A DNA stretch of 15,147 nucleotides from JAIBAI01 sp044238875. GTDB taxonomy: Bacteria; Bacteroidota; Bacteroidia; M30B66. The DNA is taken from contig JBIICM010000047.1 in the NCBI GenBank assembly GCA_044238875.1, positions 1 to 15,147 of the forward strand, written 5' to 3'. The notes under the pieces were generated by a model. It saw only the letters and a list, made by a program, of their open reading frames with translations. It was not told where the DNA came from and searched no databases. Position 1 is the first letter of the stretch; every line of letters starts with the position of its first letter. Positions 1 through 7,326 of the stretch are shown in pieces. The translations under genes were made by a program, and so were the position numbers.

Positions 1-23
1 ACAAATTTACGATTTTAGCCGGG

Positions 24-614
24 ATGAATCAATTGATTTTTGCGTCCAATAATGCTTCAAAACTGGCTGAGGTAAGGGAGTTACTATCCGGCCTCAATGT
101 AATCAGCCTTGCAGAAACAGGCTTTAAAGGAGAACTTCCTGAAACATCAGGTACCATCAGGGGTAACGCTATTCAGAAGGCGGAATACCTGAACCAGCAA
201 ACAGGCCTTGATTGTTTTTCAGATGACACCGGTCTGGAAGTGGAAGCATTGGGTGGGCTTCCGGGTGTAAATACTGCATTTTATGCAGGCCCAACGCGTG
301 ATTCAATGAAAAATATGCAGAAATTACTTGCTGCCATGGGCGGTTGTGAGAACAGAAGGGCAAGGTTTATCACGGTAATGGCGCTGGTGTATCAAGGTCA
401 GCTTTTGGTTTTCGAGGGGATGGTAAATGGCGTAATTTCAGATCAGATAAAAGGCAGCGGTGGCTTTGGCTATGACCCTGTTTTCATACCGGAAGGTTAT
501 CAACAAACCTTTGGCGAGCTGCCATCCGCCATTAAACAGGCAATAAGTCACCGGGCAAGGGCACTGAGGCAACTTTTCGCCTGGTTTGAGAAAACGCTTG
601 CGCATAAAGGTTAA
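24..614 (+). CDS. rdgB: RdgB/HAM1-type non-canonical purine NTP pyrophosphatase (dITP/XTP)
   Basis: This 196-residue protein belongs to the HAM1/RdgB family, which hydrolyses dITP, ITP and XTP to the monophosphate and pyrophosphate in the cytosol, keeping deaminated purines out of DNA and RNA. The N-terminal FASNNASKLAEV (6-17) is the family's nucleotide-binding start. FSDDTGLEV (65-73) carries the catalytic and metal-binding acidic residues, GGFGYDP (146-152) is the substrate-loop motif, and SHRARAL (175-181) is the C-terminal signature. The length is normal for the family. The start ATG at 24 places the first motif correctly. The first 18 bases of the window can be read as the tail of an upstream gene ending in TAG, but that is too short to assign. 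The gene is a housekeeping flank of the polysaccharide cluster. Its last bases also hold the promoter of the next gene. Confidence 0.95.
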   Translation: MNQLIFASNNASKLAEVRELLSGLNVISLAETGFKGELPETSGTIRGNAIQKAEYLNQQTGLDCFSDDTGLEVEALGGLPGVNTAFYAGPTRDSMKNMQKLLAAMGGCENRRARFITVMALVYQGQLLVFEGMVNGVISDQIKGSGGFGYDPVFIPEGYQQTFGELPSAIKQAISHRARALRQLFAWFEKTLAHKG

Positions 615-626
615 AGTTTACCTTTG
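598..626 (+). promoter_or_regulatory. Bacteroidota-type promoter for the DedA gene
   Basis: A TTG at 598-600 is followed, after 18 bases, by TACCTTTG at 619-626, an exact match to the TAnnTTTG -7 consensus of Bacteroidota sigma factors. Transcription would begin near 631-634, about ten bases before the DedA start at 643. The -33 part lies inside the end of rdgB. This is a sequence match only. Confidence 0.6.
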
Positions 627-642
627 CCTTTTTCTGAGATTT

Positions 643-1293
643 ATGGAATTGATAAAAAGCCTGTTTGAGTTTATCCTGCATATTGATGACCATCTGGATG
701 TTTTTATCCGCGATTATGGTACCCTTACCTATGCCATTCTCTTTACCATAGTTTTTGTTGAAACCGGACTGGTAGTGATGCCGCTTTTACCAGGCGACTC
801 GCTGCTTTTTGCAGCAGGTGCGCTAGCCGCCAGAAATCCTGAAGGCCTGAACATCTGGATAATGATTCCTCTGTTGATTGGTGCGGCGTTGTTGGGCGAT
901 AATACCAATTATTTCTGCGGAAAATACTTTGGGGCCATCATCAGAAACCGGGATAGACTGTTATTCCTTAAACGGTCGCATCTTGAAAAAACAGAGTCAT
1001 ACTATGATAAATACGGGGGGCGGACAGTGATTATTGCCCGGTTTATACCCATCGTGAGAACGGTAGCTCCTTTCGTTGCAGGAGCCGGAAGCATGGATTA
1101 TTCCCGGTATATACGCTTCTGTATTATCGGAGCTGTGCTTTGGGTTGCAGGGGTGAGCCTGCTGGGTTTTCTGCTGGGCAATATACCTTTGGTGAGAAAT
1201 AATTTTGAAACCGTAATCTTCGGGATTATTTTCATTTCAATACTTCCGATGATCATTGAATTGTTCAGGGCGCGGAAGACGGTTAATCATTGA
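643..1293 (+). CDS. DedA/VTT-domain inner-membrane protein
   Basis: This is a 216-residue DedA (SNARE-associated/VTT) family membrane protein. Members are linked to membrane homeostasis, and several recycle undecaprenyl phosphate or flip phospholipids across the inner membrane. Visible hallmarks are FVETGLVVMPLLPGD (38-52), with the conserved Glu and PGD of the first re-entrant loop, GDNTNYFCGKYFG (85-97), and ARFIPIVRTVAPFVAG (132-147), with the family's R-x-I-P-x-x-R segment. Hydrophobic stretches lie near 30-62, 72-86, 155-180 and 189-205. The open frame extends back to an ATG at 586 inside rdgB. ATG 643 is preferred because MELIKSLFEF gives the usual family N-terminus, the overlap disappears, and a good promoter sits just upstream. 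A role in carrier-lipid recycling would suit the neighbouring polysaccharide genes, but DedA genes also occur alone, so the link is only suggestive. Confidence 0.9.
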   Translation: MELIKSLFEFILHIDDHLDVFIRDYGTLTYAILFTIVFVETGLVVMPLLPGDSLLFAAGALAARNPEGLNIWIMIPLLIGAALLGDNTNYFCGKYFGAIIRNRDRLLFLKRSHLEKTESYYDKYGGRTVIIARFIPIVRTVAPFVAGAGSMDYSRYIRFCIIGAVLWVAGVSLLGFLLGNIPLVRNNFETVIFGIIFISILPMIIELFRARKTVNH

Positions 1294-1318
1294 TATTCAA
1301 GAGTTCGGATAGATTTGA

Positions 1319-1326
1319 TATCTTTG
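1319..1326 (+). promoter_or_regulatory. -7 promoter element giving a nearly leaderless transcript
   Basis: TATCTTTG fits TAnnTTTG exactly and ends only six bases before the ATG at 1333. At the usual distance transcription would start at or within a few bases of that ATG. No good -33 TTG lies at 17-23 bases; the nearest (1290-1292) is 26 bases away, so strength is uncertain. Confidence 0.45.
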
Positions 1327-1332
1327 TAGTAG

Positions 1333-2418
1333 ATGATTCCCGTTACCAAGTCCTTTTTACCGCCAATTGAAGAATATATAAAATACCTGGAGGGTATCTG
1401 GGAAAGAGGACACCTCACCAATCACGGCCCTCTGGTGCTTGAACTGGAGGAAAAACTCAGAAATCTGCTTGGTGTCAAGCATTTCTTTTTTGTAACCAAT
1501 GGTACAATCGCCCTGCAGGTTGCAATCAGGGCTGCCGGAATGGAAGGGGAGGTCATAACGACCCCTTTCTCATACGTGGCAACCACAAGCAGCCTTGTCT
1601 GGGAGCATTGTAAGCCCGTTTTCGCAGATATTGACCCCGAAACATTTACCATTTCACCGGATTCAATAAAGGCCGTGATTACACCTGCAACAAGGGGCAT
1701 CCTTGCCACCCATGTGTATGGTAATCCCTGTCAGGTAGATGCCATCGAAGCCATTGCAAAGGAGCATAACCTGAAGGTAATTTACGATGCCGCACATGCT
1801 TTCGGCGTTGAATTTAAAGGGCAGTCAGTGCTGAATTACGGCGACATCTCCACGCTTAGCTTTCATGCCACTAAGTTGTTTCATACCATTGAGGGTGGAG
1901 CCATCATTACAGCTGATGATGAGTTGGCTCACCGAATTTCCTACATGCGGAATTTCGGCCATAACGGGCCCGAAGCATTTTACGGCATGGGTATCAATGG
2001 TAAAGCGTCTGAATTTCAGGCAGCAATGGGTTTATGTTTGCTGCCCCATCTTGATGAGATCATAATTGCCCGAAAAGAAATTTGTGCCCGTTATGACCAG
2101 CAGCTGTCCGGTCTCAGTAAGGTTAAAAGACTTAGGATTACAGAGGGGACCAGCCTTTACAATTACGCATATTATCCGGTGGTTTTTCAGGATGAGCAGA
2201 CTTTACTGAAGGTGAAAGAAGCACTGGACTCAAGCGGTATCTTCGGCAGAAGGTATTTCTACCCATCACTCAATACGCTGAATTACGTGAAAAATAATCT
2301 GGTAAATGACAATGCGGGTGAAATATCCAAAAGAGTATTTTGTCTTCCATTGTTTCCCGAACTTGATGAAAGAATTGTGGATCAGATTTCAGAATTAATC
2401 TCAGACATGTTATGTTAA
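1333..2418 (+). CDS. DegT/DnrJ/EryC1-family sugar aminotransferase, VioA-like
   Basis: This is a 361-residue PLP-dependent nucleotide-sugar aminotransferase. Such enzymes transfer an amino group, usually from glutamate, to a keto-sugar nucleotide in the cytosol. The order of motifs is normal: IPVTKSFLPP at the N-terminus, TNGTIALQVA (55-64) binding the cofactor phosphate, YDAAHAFGVE (151-160) with Asp152 facing the pyridine nitrogen, and LSFHATKLFHTIEGG (175-189) with Lys181 as the Schiff-base lysine. The DAAHA version (His instead of the common Gln) and the SFHATK-F-T-EGGA stretch recall VioA-type enzymes that make dTDP-4-amino-4,6-dideoxyglucose. That assignment is from memory and moderate, so no symbol is given. 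It differs clearly from the two other aminotransferases here. The start is the first ATG, just after a -7 element. Its last two codons overlap the start of a destroyed epimerase ORF, its likely former partner. Confidence 0.9.
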   Translation: MIPVTKSFLPPIEEYIKYLEGIWERGHLTNHGPLVLELEEKLRNLLGVKHFFFVTNGTIALQVAIRAAGMEGEVITTPFSYVATTSSLVWEHCKPVFADIDPETFTISPDSIKAVITPATRGILATHVYGNPCQVDAIEAIAKEHNLKVIYDAAHAFGVEFKGQSVLNYGDISTLSFHATKLFHTIEGGAIITADDELAHRISYMRNFGHNGPEAFYGMGINGKASEFQAAMGLCLLPHLDEIIIARKEICARYDQQLSGLSKVKRLRITEGTSLYNYAYYPVVFQDEQTLLKVKEALDSSGIFGRRYFYPSLNTLNYVKNNLVNDNAGEISKRVFCLPLFPELDERIVDQISELISDMLC

Positions 2419-2504
2419 TTACTGGTGCCGGCGGATTTTCAGGACAGGTATCAACAACCCATCAAAACCCTAAGATAGGGGATACGCGGATTGAAATTTT
2501 TTAG
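2412..2504 (+). pseudogene. N-terminal stub of a destroyed NAD-dependent sugar epimerase/dehydratase
   Basis: A 30-codon ORF starts at an ATG inside the last codons of the preceding aminotransferase and ends at TAG 2502-2504. Its first residues, MLITGAGGFSGQ, are the first beta strand and Gly-x-x-Gly-x-x-Gly dinucleotide loop of an extended SDR (epimerase/dehydratase). After residue 12 the reading turns into low-similarity sequence (VSTTHQNPKIG and onward) and stops, so the remaining ~290 residues expected for the family are missing. The coupled start and intact Rossmann loop argue that a full epimerase gene once followed the aminotransferase and was removed by deletion or cassette replacement, with the junction near 2445-2460. 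Chance could give a short ORF, but not easily this motif in this position. Confidence 0.65.
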
Positions 2505-2513
2505 ATAAGATTT

Positions 2514-2541
2514 TTGGAGAACCCTTTTTTTTATACTTTTA
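2514..2541 (+). promoter_or_regulatory. Putative promoter for the dehydrogenase-acetyltransferase-aminotransferase operon
   Basis: TTG at 2514-2516 is followed after 17 bases by TACTTTTA at 2534-2541, which matches TAnnTTTG at all but the last position. It lies in the only sizeable gap of this part (2505-2595) and would give a leader of about 45-50 bases. The leader contains a small stem, AGAAC/GTTCT around a four-base loop at 2559-2572, too short to call a terminator or attenuator. Confidence 0.4.
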
Positions 2542-2595
2542 CGCGGCTTCGTAGCGTTAGAACTTGGGTTCTTCCTTAAGAAGTAAGTCTCAATT

Positions 2596-3603
2596 ATGGT
2601 TCGCATAGGAATTATCGGATACGGTTACTGGGGACCAAATCTTGTGAGGAATTTCTCGACGCAGGAACTGGGTAAAGTAGTTTGTGTTGCAGACAGCAGG
2701 CCTGAAAGGCTTGCACTTTTGGCCAAGAACTTTCCGGGGGTAGCGGGGTTGAGCTCCTCCGATGATTTAATCAACAATCCCGACATTGATGCAGTTGTGA
2801 TAGCAACACCTGTGTTCAGCCATTTCTCACTGGCCATGAAGGCTTTAACCGCAGGTAAGCATGTAATGATCGAGAAGCCAATGACCGCCTCTGTTCAGGA
2901 GGCCGAAGAGCTGATCGAGCTGGCTGCCCGAAAGAAGCTGGTGCTGATGGTTGACCACACATTTCTTTACACCGGTGCCGTGCAGAAGATGAAGGAACTG
3001 GTTGACAACAATATTATTGGAAAACCCCGTTACTTCGATTCAACTAGGATCAATCTCGGCTTGTTTCAACCTGACATCAACGTGTTGTGGGACCTCGCAC
3101 CGCATGATATTTCAATACTTAGCTTTTTAATCAGGGAAAAACCTTACAGTATCAATGCCACGGGTATTTCCCACACGCACAACGGCATTGAAAATATTGC
3201 CTACATGACGGTGAATTATGAAAACGACTTCATTGCACATTTCAACTGCTCATGGACCTCACCCGTGAAGATCAGGCAAACACTAATCGGGGGGGATAAA
3301 AAGATGATCGTTTACAACGATTTAGACCCCTCTGAAAAGGTGAGGATTTACGATACAGGTTTCACCCATAAAACAGAAGAGGATAAGTTTCATATCCGTG
3401 TAGATTACCGTACAGGAGATATCTCAATACCAAAGCTTTCTGATAAGGAGGCTTTGGCAGGAGTTGCCAAGGATTTTCTGGAGTCCGTAACACAACAAAA
3501 ACAACCACTGTCCAATGCTGAACTCGGCATAGAGGTAGTAAAAATACTTGAAGCTTCTCAGGAATCGATTCGCAATAACGGAAAAGAGGTTGTCATTAAA
3601 TGA
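2596..3603 (+). CDS. Gfo/Idh/MocA-family NAD-dependent sugar dehydrogenase, WlbA/WbpB-like
   Basis: This 335-residue protein has the two-domain Gfo/Idh/MocA architecture. An N-terminal Rossmann fold starts with IGIIGYGYWGPNLVRNF (4-20). The MIEKPM motif (91-96) supplies the conserved catalytic lysine Lys94, and a C-terminal alpha/beta domain contains DLAPHD (166-171) with the active-site histidine. In WlbA/WbpB, a member of this family oxidises the 3-hydroxyl of UDP-N-acetylglucosaminuronic acid to a 3-keto sugar, regenerating its cofactor with 2-oxoglutarate. The immediate neighbours, an acetyltransferase and a DegT aminotransferase in overlapping frames, are exactly the next two steps of that pathway, which is the main reason for this assignment. 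The stop overlaps the next start (ATGA). Other sugar-nucleotide dehydrogenases of this family cannot be excluded. Confidence 0.88.
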   Translation: MVRIGIIGYGYWGPNLVRNFSTQELGKVVCVADSRPERLALLAKNFPGVAGLSSSDDLINNPDIDAVVIATPVFSHFSLAMKALTAGKHVMIEKPMTASVQEAEELIELAARKKLVLMVDHTFLYTGAVQKMKELVDNNIIGKPRYFDSTRINLGLFQPDINVLWDLAPHDISILSFLIREKPYSINATGISHTHNGIENIAYMTVNYENDFIAHFNCSWTSPVKIRQTLIGGDKKMIVYNDLDPSEKVRIYDTGFTHKTEEDKFHIRVDYRTGDISIPKLSDKEALAGVAKDFLESVTQQKQPLSNAELGIEVVKILEASQESIRNNGKEVVIK

Positions 3604-4106
3604 TGGAAACAGTTACTATACAAAACGACAAGCAAAGTTTAAACAATGTTCGATTAGGTGAGCATGTGAAAATATTCAACTTTGTGAACGCTTATGGTTG
3701 CAGTATCGATAGTGGCAGTAAGATTGGTGCATTTGTAGAGATTCAGAAGGGAGCCAGCATCGGAAAAAATTGTAAAATTTCCAGCCATTCGTTCATTTGC
3801 GAAGGGGTACATATTGAAGACAATGTTTTTGTAGGTCATGGGGTTATGTTTACCAACGATTTATTCCCAAGGGCAACCAATGAGGATGGCGGATTGCAGA
3901 CTGAGGCTGATTGGCATGTGGTGGAGACATTTGTAAAAAAGGGAGCCTCCATAGGCAGTAACGCCACCATTTTATGCGGAATTACCATTGGAGAGAAAGC
4001 CCTGATAGGTGCCGGAGCCGTTGTTACAAAAGACGTACCCCCTCATGCTGTGGTAGCCGGAAATCCAGCACGAATTATAAAAACCCTTAACAATTCCGGT
4101 GCATAA
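3600..4106 (+). CDS. Left-handed beta-helix sugar N-acetyltransferase, WlbB/WbpD-like
   Basis: This is a 168-residue hexapeptide-repeat acyltransferase. Repeats of the [LIV]-G-x4 type run through the protein (for example at 36-80 and again at 112-150), and NPARIIKTL near the C-terminus is the usual closing segment. FVGHGVMFTND (77-87) followed by a loop of about 25 residues is characteristic of nucleotide-sugar N-acetyltransferases such as WlbB, WbpD and FdtC; Asn86 corresponds by position to the Asn involved in catalysis in that group. Acetyl-CoA would be the donor and a 3-amino-sugar nucleotide the acceptor. The gene starts at ATG 3600, overlapping the dehydrogenase stop; ATG 3603 is an alternative one codon later. 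It lies between the enzymes that make the keto and amino sugars, supporting a role in acetylating the product of the following aminotransferase. Confidence 0.88.
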   Translation: MMETVTIQNDKQSLNNVRLGEHVKIFNFVNAYGCSIDSGSKIGAFVEIQKGASIGKNCKISSHSFICEGVHIEDNVFVGHGVMFTNDLFPRATNEDGGLQTEADWHVVETFVKKGASIGSNATILCGITIGEKALIGAGAVVTKDVPPHAVVAGNPARIIKTLNNSGA

Positions 4107-5206
4107 TGATGCAAAAAAAAATACCATGTTTGGATTTGAAGGGCCAACACGCCCAGGTTAAGGCAGAAATTTTCTCGGCCTTTGAGCGTGTGTATGAACA
4201 AACAGCCTTCTCCGGTGGTCCGTTTGTTGCCGAATTTGAGCAGGCTTTTTCTGATTATATTGGTTCAAAATATGCAGTTGGTGTTTCAAATGGTACGATT
4301 GCACTGCACCTTGCCATGCTTGCCTTGGGCATCGGCCCCGGTGATGAGGTAATCATTCCTGCCAACACTTTCATCGCCACCGCCTGGGGTGTATCACATG
4401 CCGGCGCCAGGCCTGTATTTGTTGATTGTGATGAAACATGGAACATTGATCCCCATAAAATTGAAGCTGCCATTACCCCAAAAACAAAAGCAGTTATTGG
4501 GGTTCATTTATACGGACAGCCCTTCGATGTGGATGCCGTGAAAAGTATTTGCGACAAACATCATTTATATCTGGTTGAAGATGCCGCACAAGCTCAGGGA
4601 GCCCGATACAAAGGCAAAACAGTGGGCGTGTTTGGCGAAATGGCTTGCTACAGTTTTTATCCCGGAAAAAATCTGGGCGCTTGCGGCGAAGCGGGCGGCA
4701 TCACTACCAACAATGAGGCATATTACAAGCATTTGCAAAGCCTGCGCAATCATGGCAGCACCATAAGATACTACCACGATGAAATTGGTTACAATTACCG
4801 CATGGGTGGTTTGGAGGGGGCTTCACTTACAGTTAAGCTGAAATATCTGGAGGAATGGAATAACCGGCGCAGAGAAATTGCAAAGGCATATCACGCCGGG
4901 ATTAATAATCCGAAAATTACGTTTCAGCAAATACCCGAATGGTCAGATGGTATCTATCACCTGTTTGTTGTGACCACAAACGACAAAGAAGGCTTTGTCA
5001 GGCATCTTGAGGCCAATAACATAGTACCGGCATACCATTACCCGGTGCCCTGCCATCTGCAGAAAGCCTATACCCATCTGGGTTATCGGGAAGGTGATTT
5101 TCCTGTTTCCGAATACCTAGCAGCACATTGCGTATCATTGCCAATGTATCCTGAGTTGAGTGATGAGCAGCTTGGGTATGTAATTCATGTAATTAATTCA
5201 TTTTAG
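4106..5206 (+). CDS. DegT-family sugar aminotransferase, WlbC/WbpE-like
   Basis: This 366-residue PLP-dependent aminotransferase has SNGTIALHLA (61-70) for phosphate binding, VEDAAQAQGA (157-166) with Asp159 at the cofactor nitrogen, and CYSFYPGKNLGACGEAGG (181-198) with Lys188 forming the Schiff base. The YPGKNLGA-G-AG form is typical of the 3-aminotransferases that act on 3-keto-sugar nucleotides (WbpE/WlbC, QdtB, FdtB). Coupled to the dehydrogenase and acetyltransferase before it, it most likely converts UDP-3-keto-GlcNAcA to UDP-GlcNAc(3NH2)A, using glutamate and supplying the 2-oxoglutarate that the dehydrogenase uses. No FdtA-like ketoisomerase is present, which argues against the dTDP-3-amino-sugar routes. 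The start overlaps the previous stop (TAATG at 4104-4108), and ATG 4109 is an equally possible start. Confidence 0.9.
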   Translation: MMQKKIPCLDLKGQHAQVKAEIFSAFERVYEQTAFSGGPFVAEFEQAFSDYIGSKYAVGVSNGTIALHLAMLALGIGPGDEVIIPANTFIATAWGVSHAGARPVFVDCDETWNIDPHKIEAAITPKTKAVIGVHLYGQPFDVDAVKSICDKHHLYLVEDAAQAQGARYKGKTVGVFGEMACYSFYPGKNLGACGEAGGITTNNEAYYKHLQSLRNHGSTIRYYHDEIGYNYRMGGLEGASLTVKLKYLEEWNNRRREIAKAYHAGINNPKITFQQIPEWSDGIYHLFVVTTNDKEGFVRHLEANNIVPAYHYPVPCHLQKAYTHLGYREGDFPVSEYLAAHCVSLPMYPELSDEQLGYVIHVINSF

Positions 5207-5209
5207 ATT

Positions 5210-6223
5210 TTGCAGGGCAAGTTATCGGAGCTCCTGGGGCAAAGAAATCATAAGCAGGGAAATCTTGTATCCATCGTTTTGCCCTTATTCAATGAAGAGG
5301 AATCACTACCTGTTGTTCTTGCTGAATTTTTTGGCTACCTGTCGGTAAATCTTCCGGATTACCGCTTTGAAATCACGTTTGTAGATGATTGTTCTTCTGA
5401 CCGCTCCTATGAAATCATCACAGACGCATCTTCAGGTACCCCCGAAAACATAAAGTTATCGGTGGTTCAACTAGCAAAAAACTCTGGCAGCCATGTAGCC
5501 ATAACTGCCGGAATTAATATTGCAAGAGGCGATTTTATCATCATTATGGCAAGTGACGGTCAGGACCCGGTCAGTGTTATCAGTGAACTTTTATCAGAAT
5601 GGAAGGCCGGAAGTGATTTAATACTGGCATCCAGAAAGGACAACCTTGATCAGTCGGGTCTTGCAAAGAATATTTCCAGGCTCGCATGGAAACTCATGAA
5701 TTGGAGTACGAATATAAAGATGCCTGAAACCGGCTGTGATCTCCTCGGGATGGATCGGAAGGTTGCAGACGCATTTAACCGGATGGATGAGCGAAACACA
5801 ACATTCATTTTCAGGATCCTTTCATTGGGTTTCAAACAGAAGGAGATTCAATATATAAAAAGATCGAGGGTAGGAGGTACCAGCAAATGGACCTTTTTGA
5901 AGAAACTGGCAATAATGTTTGACGCAATTACCGGTTTCTCCAGCCGGCCACTCCGCCTGATTACAAAACTTGGTTTGATTTTGTTTTTTGTCTTAATGAT
6001 GAGGTGGGTTTATGTAGTCGCTGATATTTATGTTTTTAATCATGAGCCAACGGACCTGACAATCATTTTGAATACAATTTTTTCAATACTTGCCATTTTG
6101 GTGCTGATAATTGGCATGGTAGGAGACTATATCTGGAGAATACTCGATGAAACCAGAAAAAGACCACTTTATGAAATTCGTAAATCAGATGGTAAATTGT
6201 TTGATGATTTGAAAAATCAATGA
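5210..6223 (+). CDS. GtrB/ArnC-like polyprenyl-phosphate glycosyltransferase (GT2, two C-terminal membrane helices)
   Basis: This is a family-2 glycosyltransferase of the DPM1/GtrB/ArnC type, which moves a sugar from its nucleotide onto undecaprenyl phosphate at the inner face of the membrane. It has VSIVLPLFNEEES (20-32) at the first strand, TFVDDCSSDRS (56-66), MASDGQDP (113-120) replacing the commoner DADLQDP acidic motif, RVGGTSKW (220-227), and two membrane segments (about 251-275 and 283-306) followed by DETRKRPLYEI (313-323), the typical tail of this group. No ATG exists in frame before the catalytic core. The start is therefore taken as TTG 5210, three bases after the previous stop, giving 337 residues; the exact start is uncertain. 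The sugar could be one made by the neighbouring enzymes. The stop overlaps the next ATG. Confidence 0.88.
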   Translation: MQGKLSELLGQRNHKQGNLVSIVLPLFNEEESLPVVLAEFFGYLSVNLPDYRFEITFVDDCSSDRSYEIITDASSGTPENIKLSVVQLAKNSGSHVAITAGINIARGDFIIIMASDGQDPVSVISELLSEWKAGSDLILASRKDNLDQSGLAKNISRLAWKLMNWSTNIKMPETGCDLLGMDRKVADAFNRMDERNTTFIFRILSLGFKQKEIQYIKRSRVGGTSKWTFLKKLAIMFDAITGFSSRPLRLITKLGLILFFVLMMRWVYVVADIYVFNHEPTDLTIILNTIFSILAILVLIIGMVGDYIWRILDETRKRPLYEIRKSDGKLFDDLKNQ

Positions 6224-7326
6224 AGCGGATCGAAGAACTTCCTTTTTTCTATAAGGCTCAAATAAGGCCAGGTAACGGTAACTTTCCTGAAACATTTCCA
6301 TTTGACCTTTATTTTGATCAGGAACTGAGGATGTTCAGGCAGAAAGCTACTGATCCGCTAAGGCGCATAATGAATGAAGTTTATTTACAAGGATCATTGG
6401 TTGAAGGGTCAGTCTCTAGTGAGTCTGGCATAGTTTATATTTCAAAGATAATAGACTATTTATTTTTTAATTTTAAATTTGAAGAAAGTTCTAATGTTCT
6501 TGAGATTGGTTATGGTTCGGGAGTTCTACTTAAGGAACTGCACAGCAGAGGGATAAAATACCTAACAGGTATTGAACCAGGGATTCACCCTAAGGTTGAA
6601 GGCCTTGAGGAAGTGAGATTAATTAACGATTTTTTCCCCTCAAAAACTCTAAATGAACCTGTTGATATTATTTATAGTTTTGGTATCCTAGAGCATATTG
6701 AGGATCCTGTAACTTTTTTAAAGGAACAGAAAAATCTAATTGTGAATAATGGAAAGATAATATTCGGTGTGCCAAATTGCGAACCATATCTGGCAGTTGG
6801 GGATATTTCTGTTTTTATTCATGAACACTATAATTATTTTACTATTGAATCAATATTTGCAGTTGTTAAAGCGGCTGGTTTATTTGTAAATGATATAAGT
6901 ATAGTGGAAGGTTCTTTTTTGGTAACATTAGGTAGGGAAGATATTAAATTTAAATTTGATCATTTTAATTTTCAAGAAATCAATTTTTATAAAAAATTAG
7001 ATGAAAATTTAATACAGCTATTAAAACTCTTTGAAAAGTTTCCAGAAGAAAGCATTTCTATTTACTCTCCGGTTAGGGCAATGAATGTTCTCTTTTTAAT
7101 CGGAAAAAATAAAGTCAGACTTGTAGATGATAATTCTGAATTACATGACAGGTATTTGCCTAAATTCAAGAATAAAATTGAATCTTATGATGTCATGGTT
7201 AAATGCCCACCAAGATGTTTGCTGATTTTTAGCCGAACCTTTGGGGCTCGAATTAAGGCAAAATGTATATCTGACGATCGTTTGGCTTCAACTACAATTA
7301 TAACTCTGGAGGAAATAGATATATGA
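6220..7326 (+). CDS. SAM-dependent methyltransferase, divergent nucleotide-sugar C-methyltransferase type
   Basis: This is a 368-residue class I SAM methyltransferase. VLEIGYGSGVLLKEL (93-107) is the SAM-binding glycine motif, Glu119 in TGIEPG follows the second strand, and YSFGILEHIEDPVTFL (152-167) is the usual motif after strand 4. HEHYNYFT (201-208) resembles the HEH-x-YFS stretch of NDP-hexose C-methyltransferases, and a C-terminal extension of about 130 residues fits their two-domain plan. The N-terminal cysteine zinc ribbon of that family is absent, so the assignment to C-methylation of a sugar is tentative. Base composition falls sharply within this gene: 25 of 60 bases are G or C at 6301-6360 but only 11 of 60 at 6421-6480, which may mark a recombination border. 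It overlaps its neighbours on both sides and is translationally coupled to the ATP-grasp gene. Confidence 0.8.
   Translation: MKRIEELPFFYKAQIRPGNGNFPETFPFDLYFDQELRMFRQKATDPLRRIMNEVYLQGSLVEGSVSSESGIVYISKIIDYLFFNFKFEESSNVLEIGYGSGVLLKELHSRGIKYLTGIEPGIHPKVEGLEEVRLINDFFPSKTLNEPVDIIYSFGILEHIEDPVTFLKEQKNLIVNNGKIIFGVPNCEPYLAVGDISVFIHEHYNYFTIESIFAVVKAAGLFVNDISIVEGSFLVTLGREDIKFKFDHFNFQEINFYKKLDENLIQLLKLFEKFPEESISIYSPVRAMNVLFLIGKNKVRLVDDNSELHDRYLPKFKNKIESYDVMVKCPPRCLLIFSRTFGARIKAKCISDDRLASTTIITLEEIDI

Noticed and set aside
1..23. Promoter for rdgB (TACGATTTTAG before ATG 24)
   Set aside because: It does not fit TAnnTTTG, and too little upstream sequence is present to check a -33 element.
586..642. Longer start for the DedA gene at ATG 586
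   Set aside because: It would overlap rdgB by 29 bases, add a basic non-family N-terminus, and lie upstream of the promoter at 598-626.
2559..2572. Hairpin AGAAC-TTGG-GTTCT in the leader before the dehydrogenase
   Set aside because: The stem has only five pairs and no T-run follows, so neither terminator nor attenuator can be supported.
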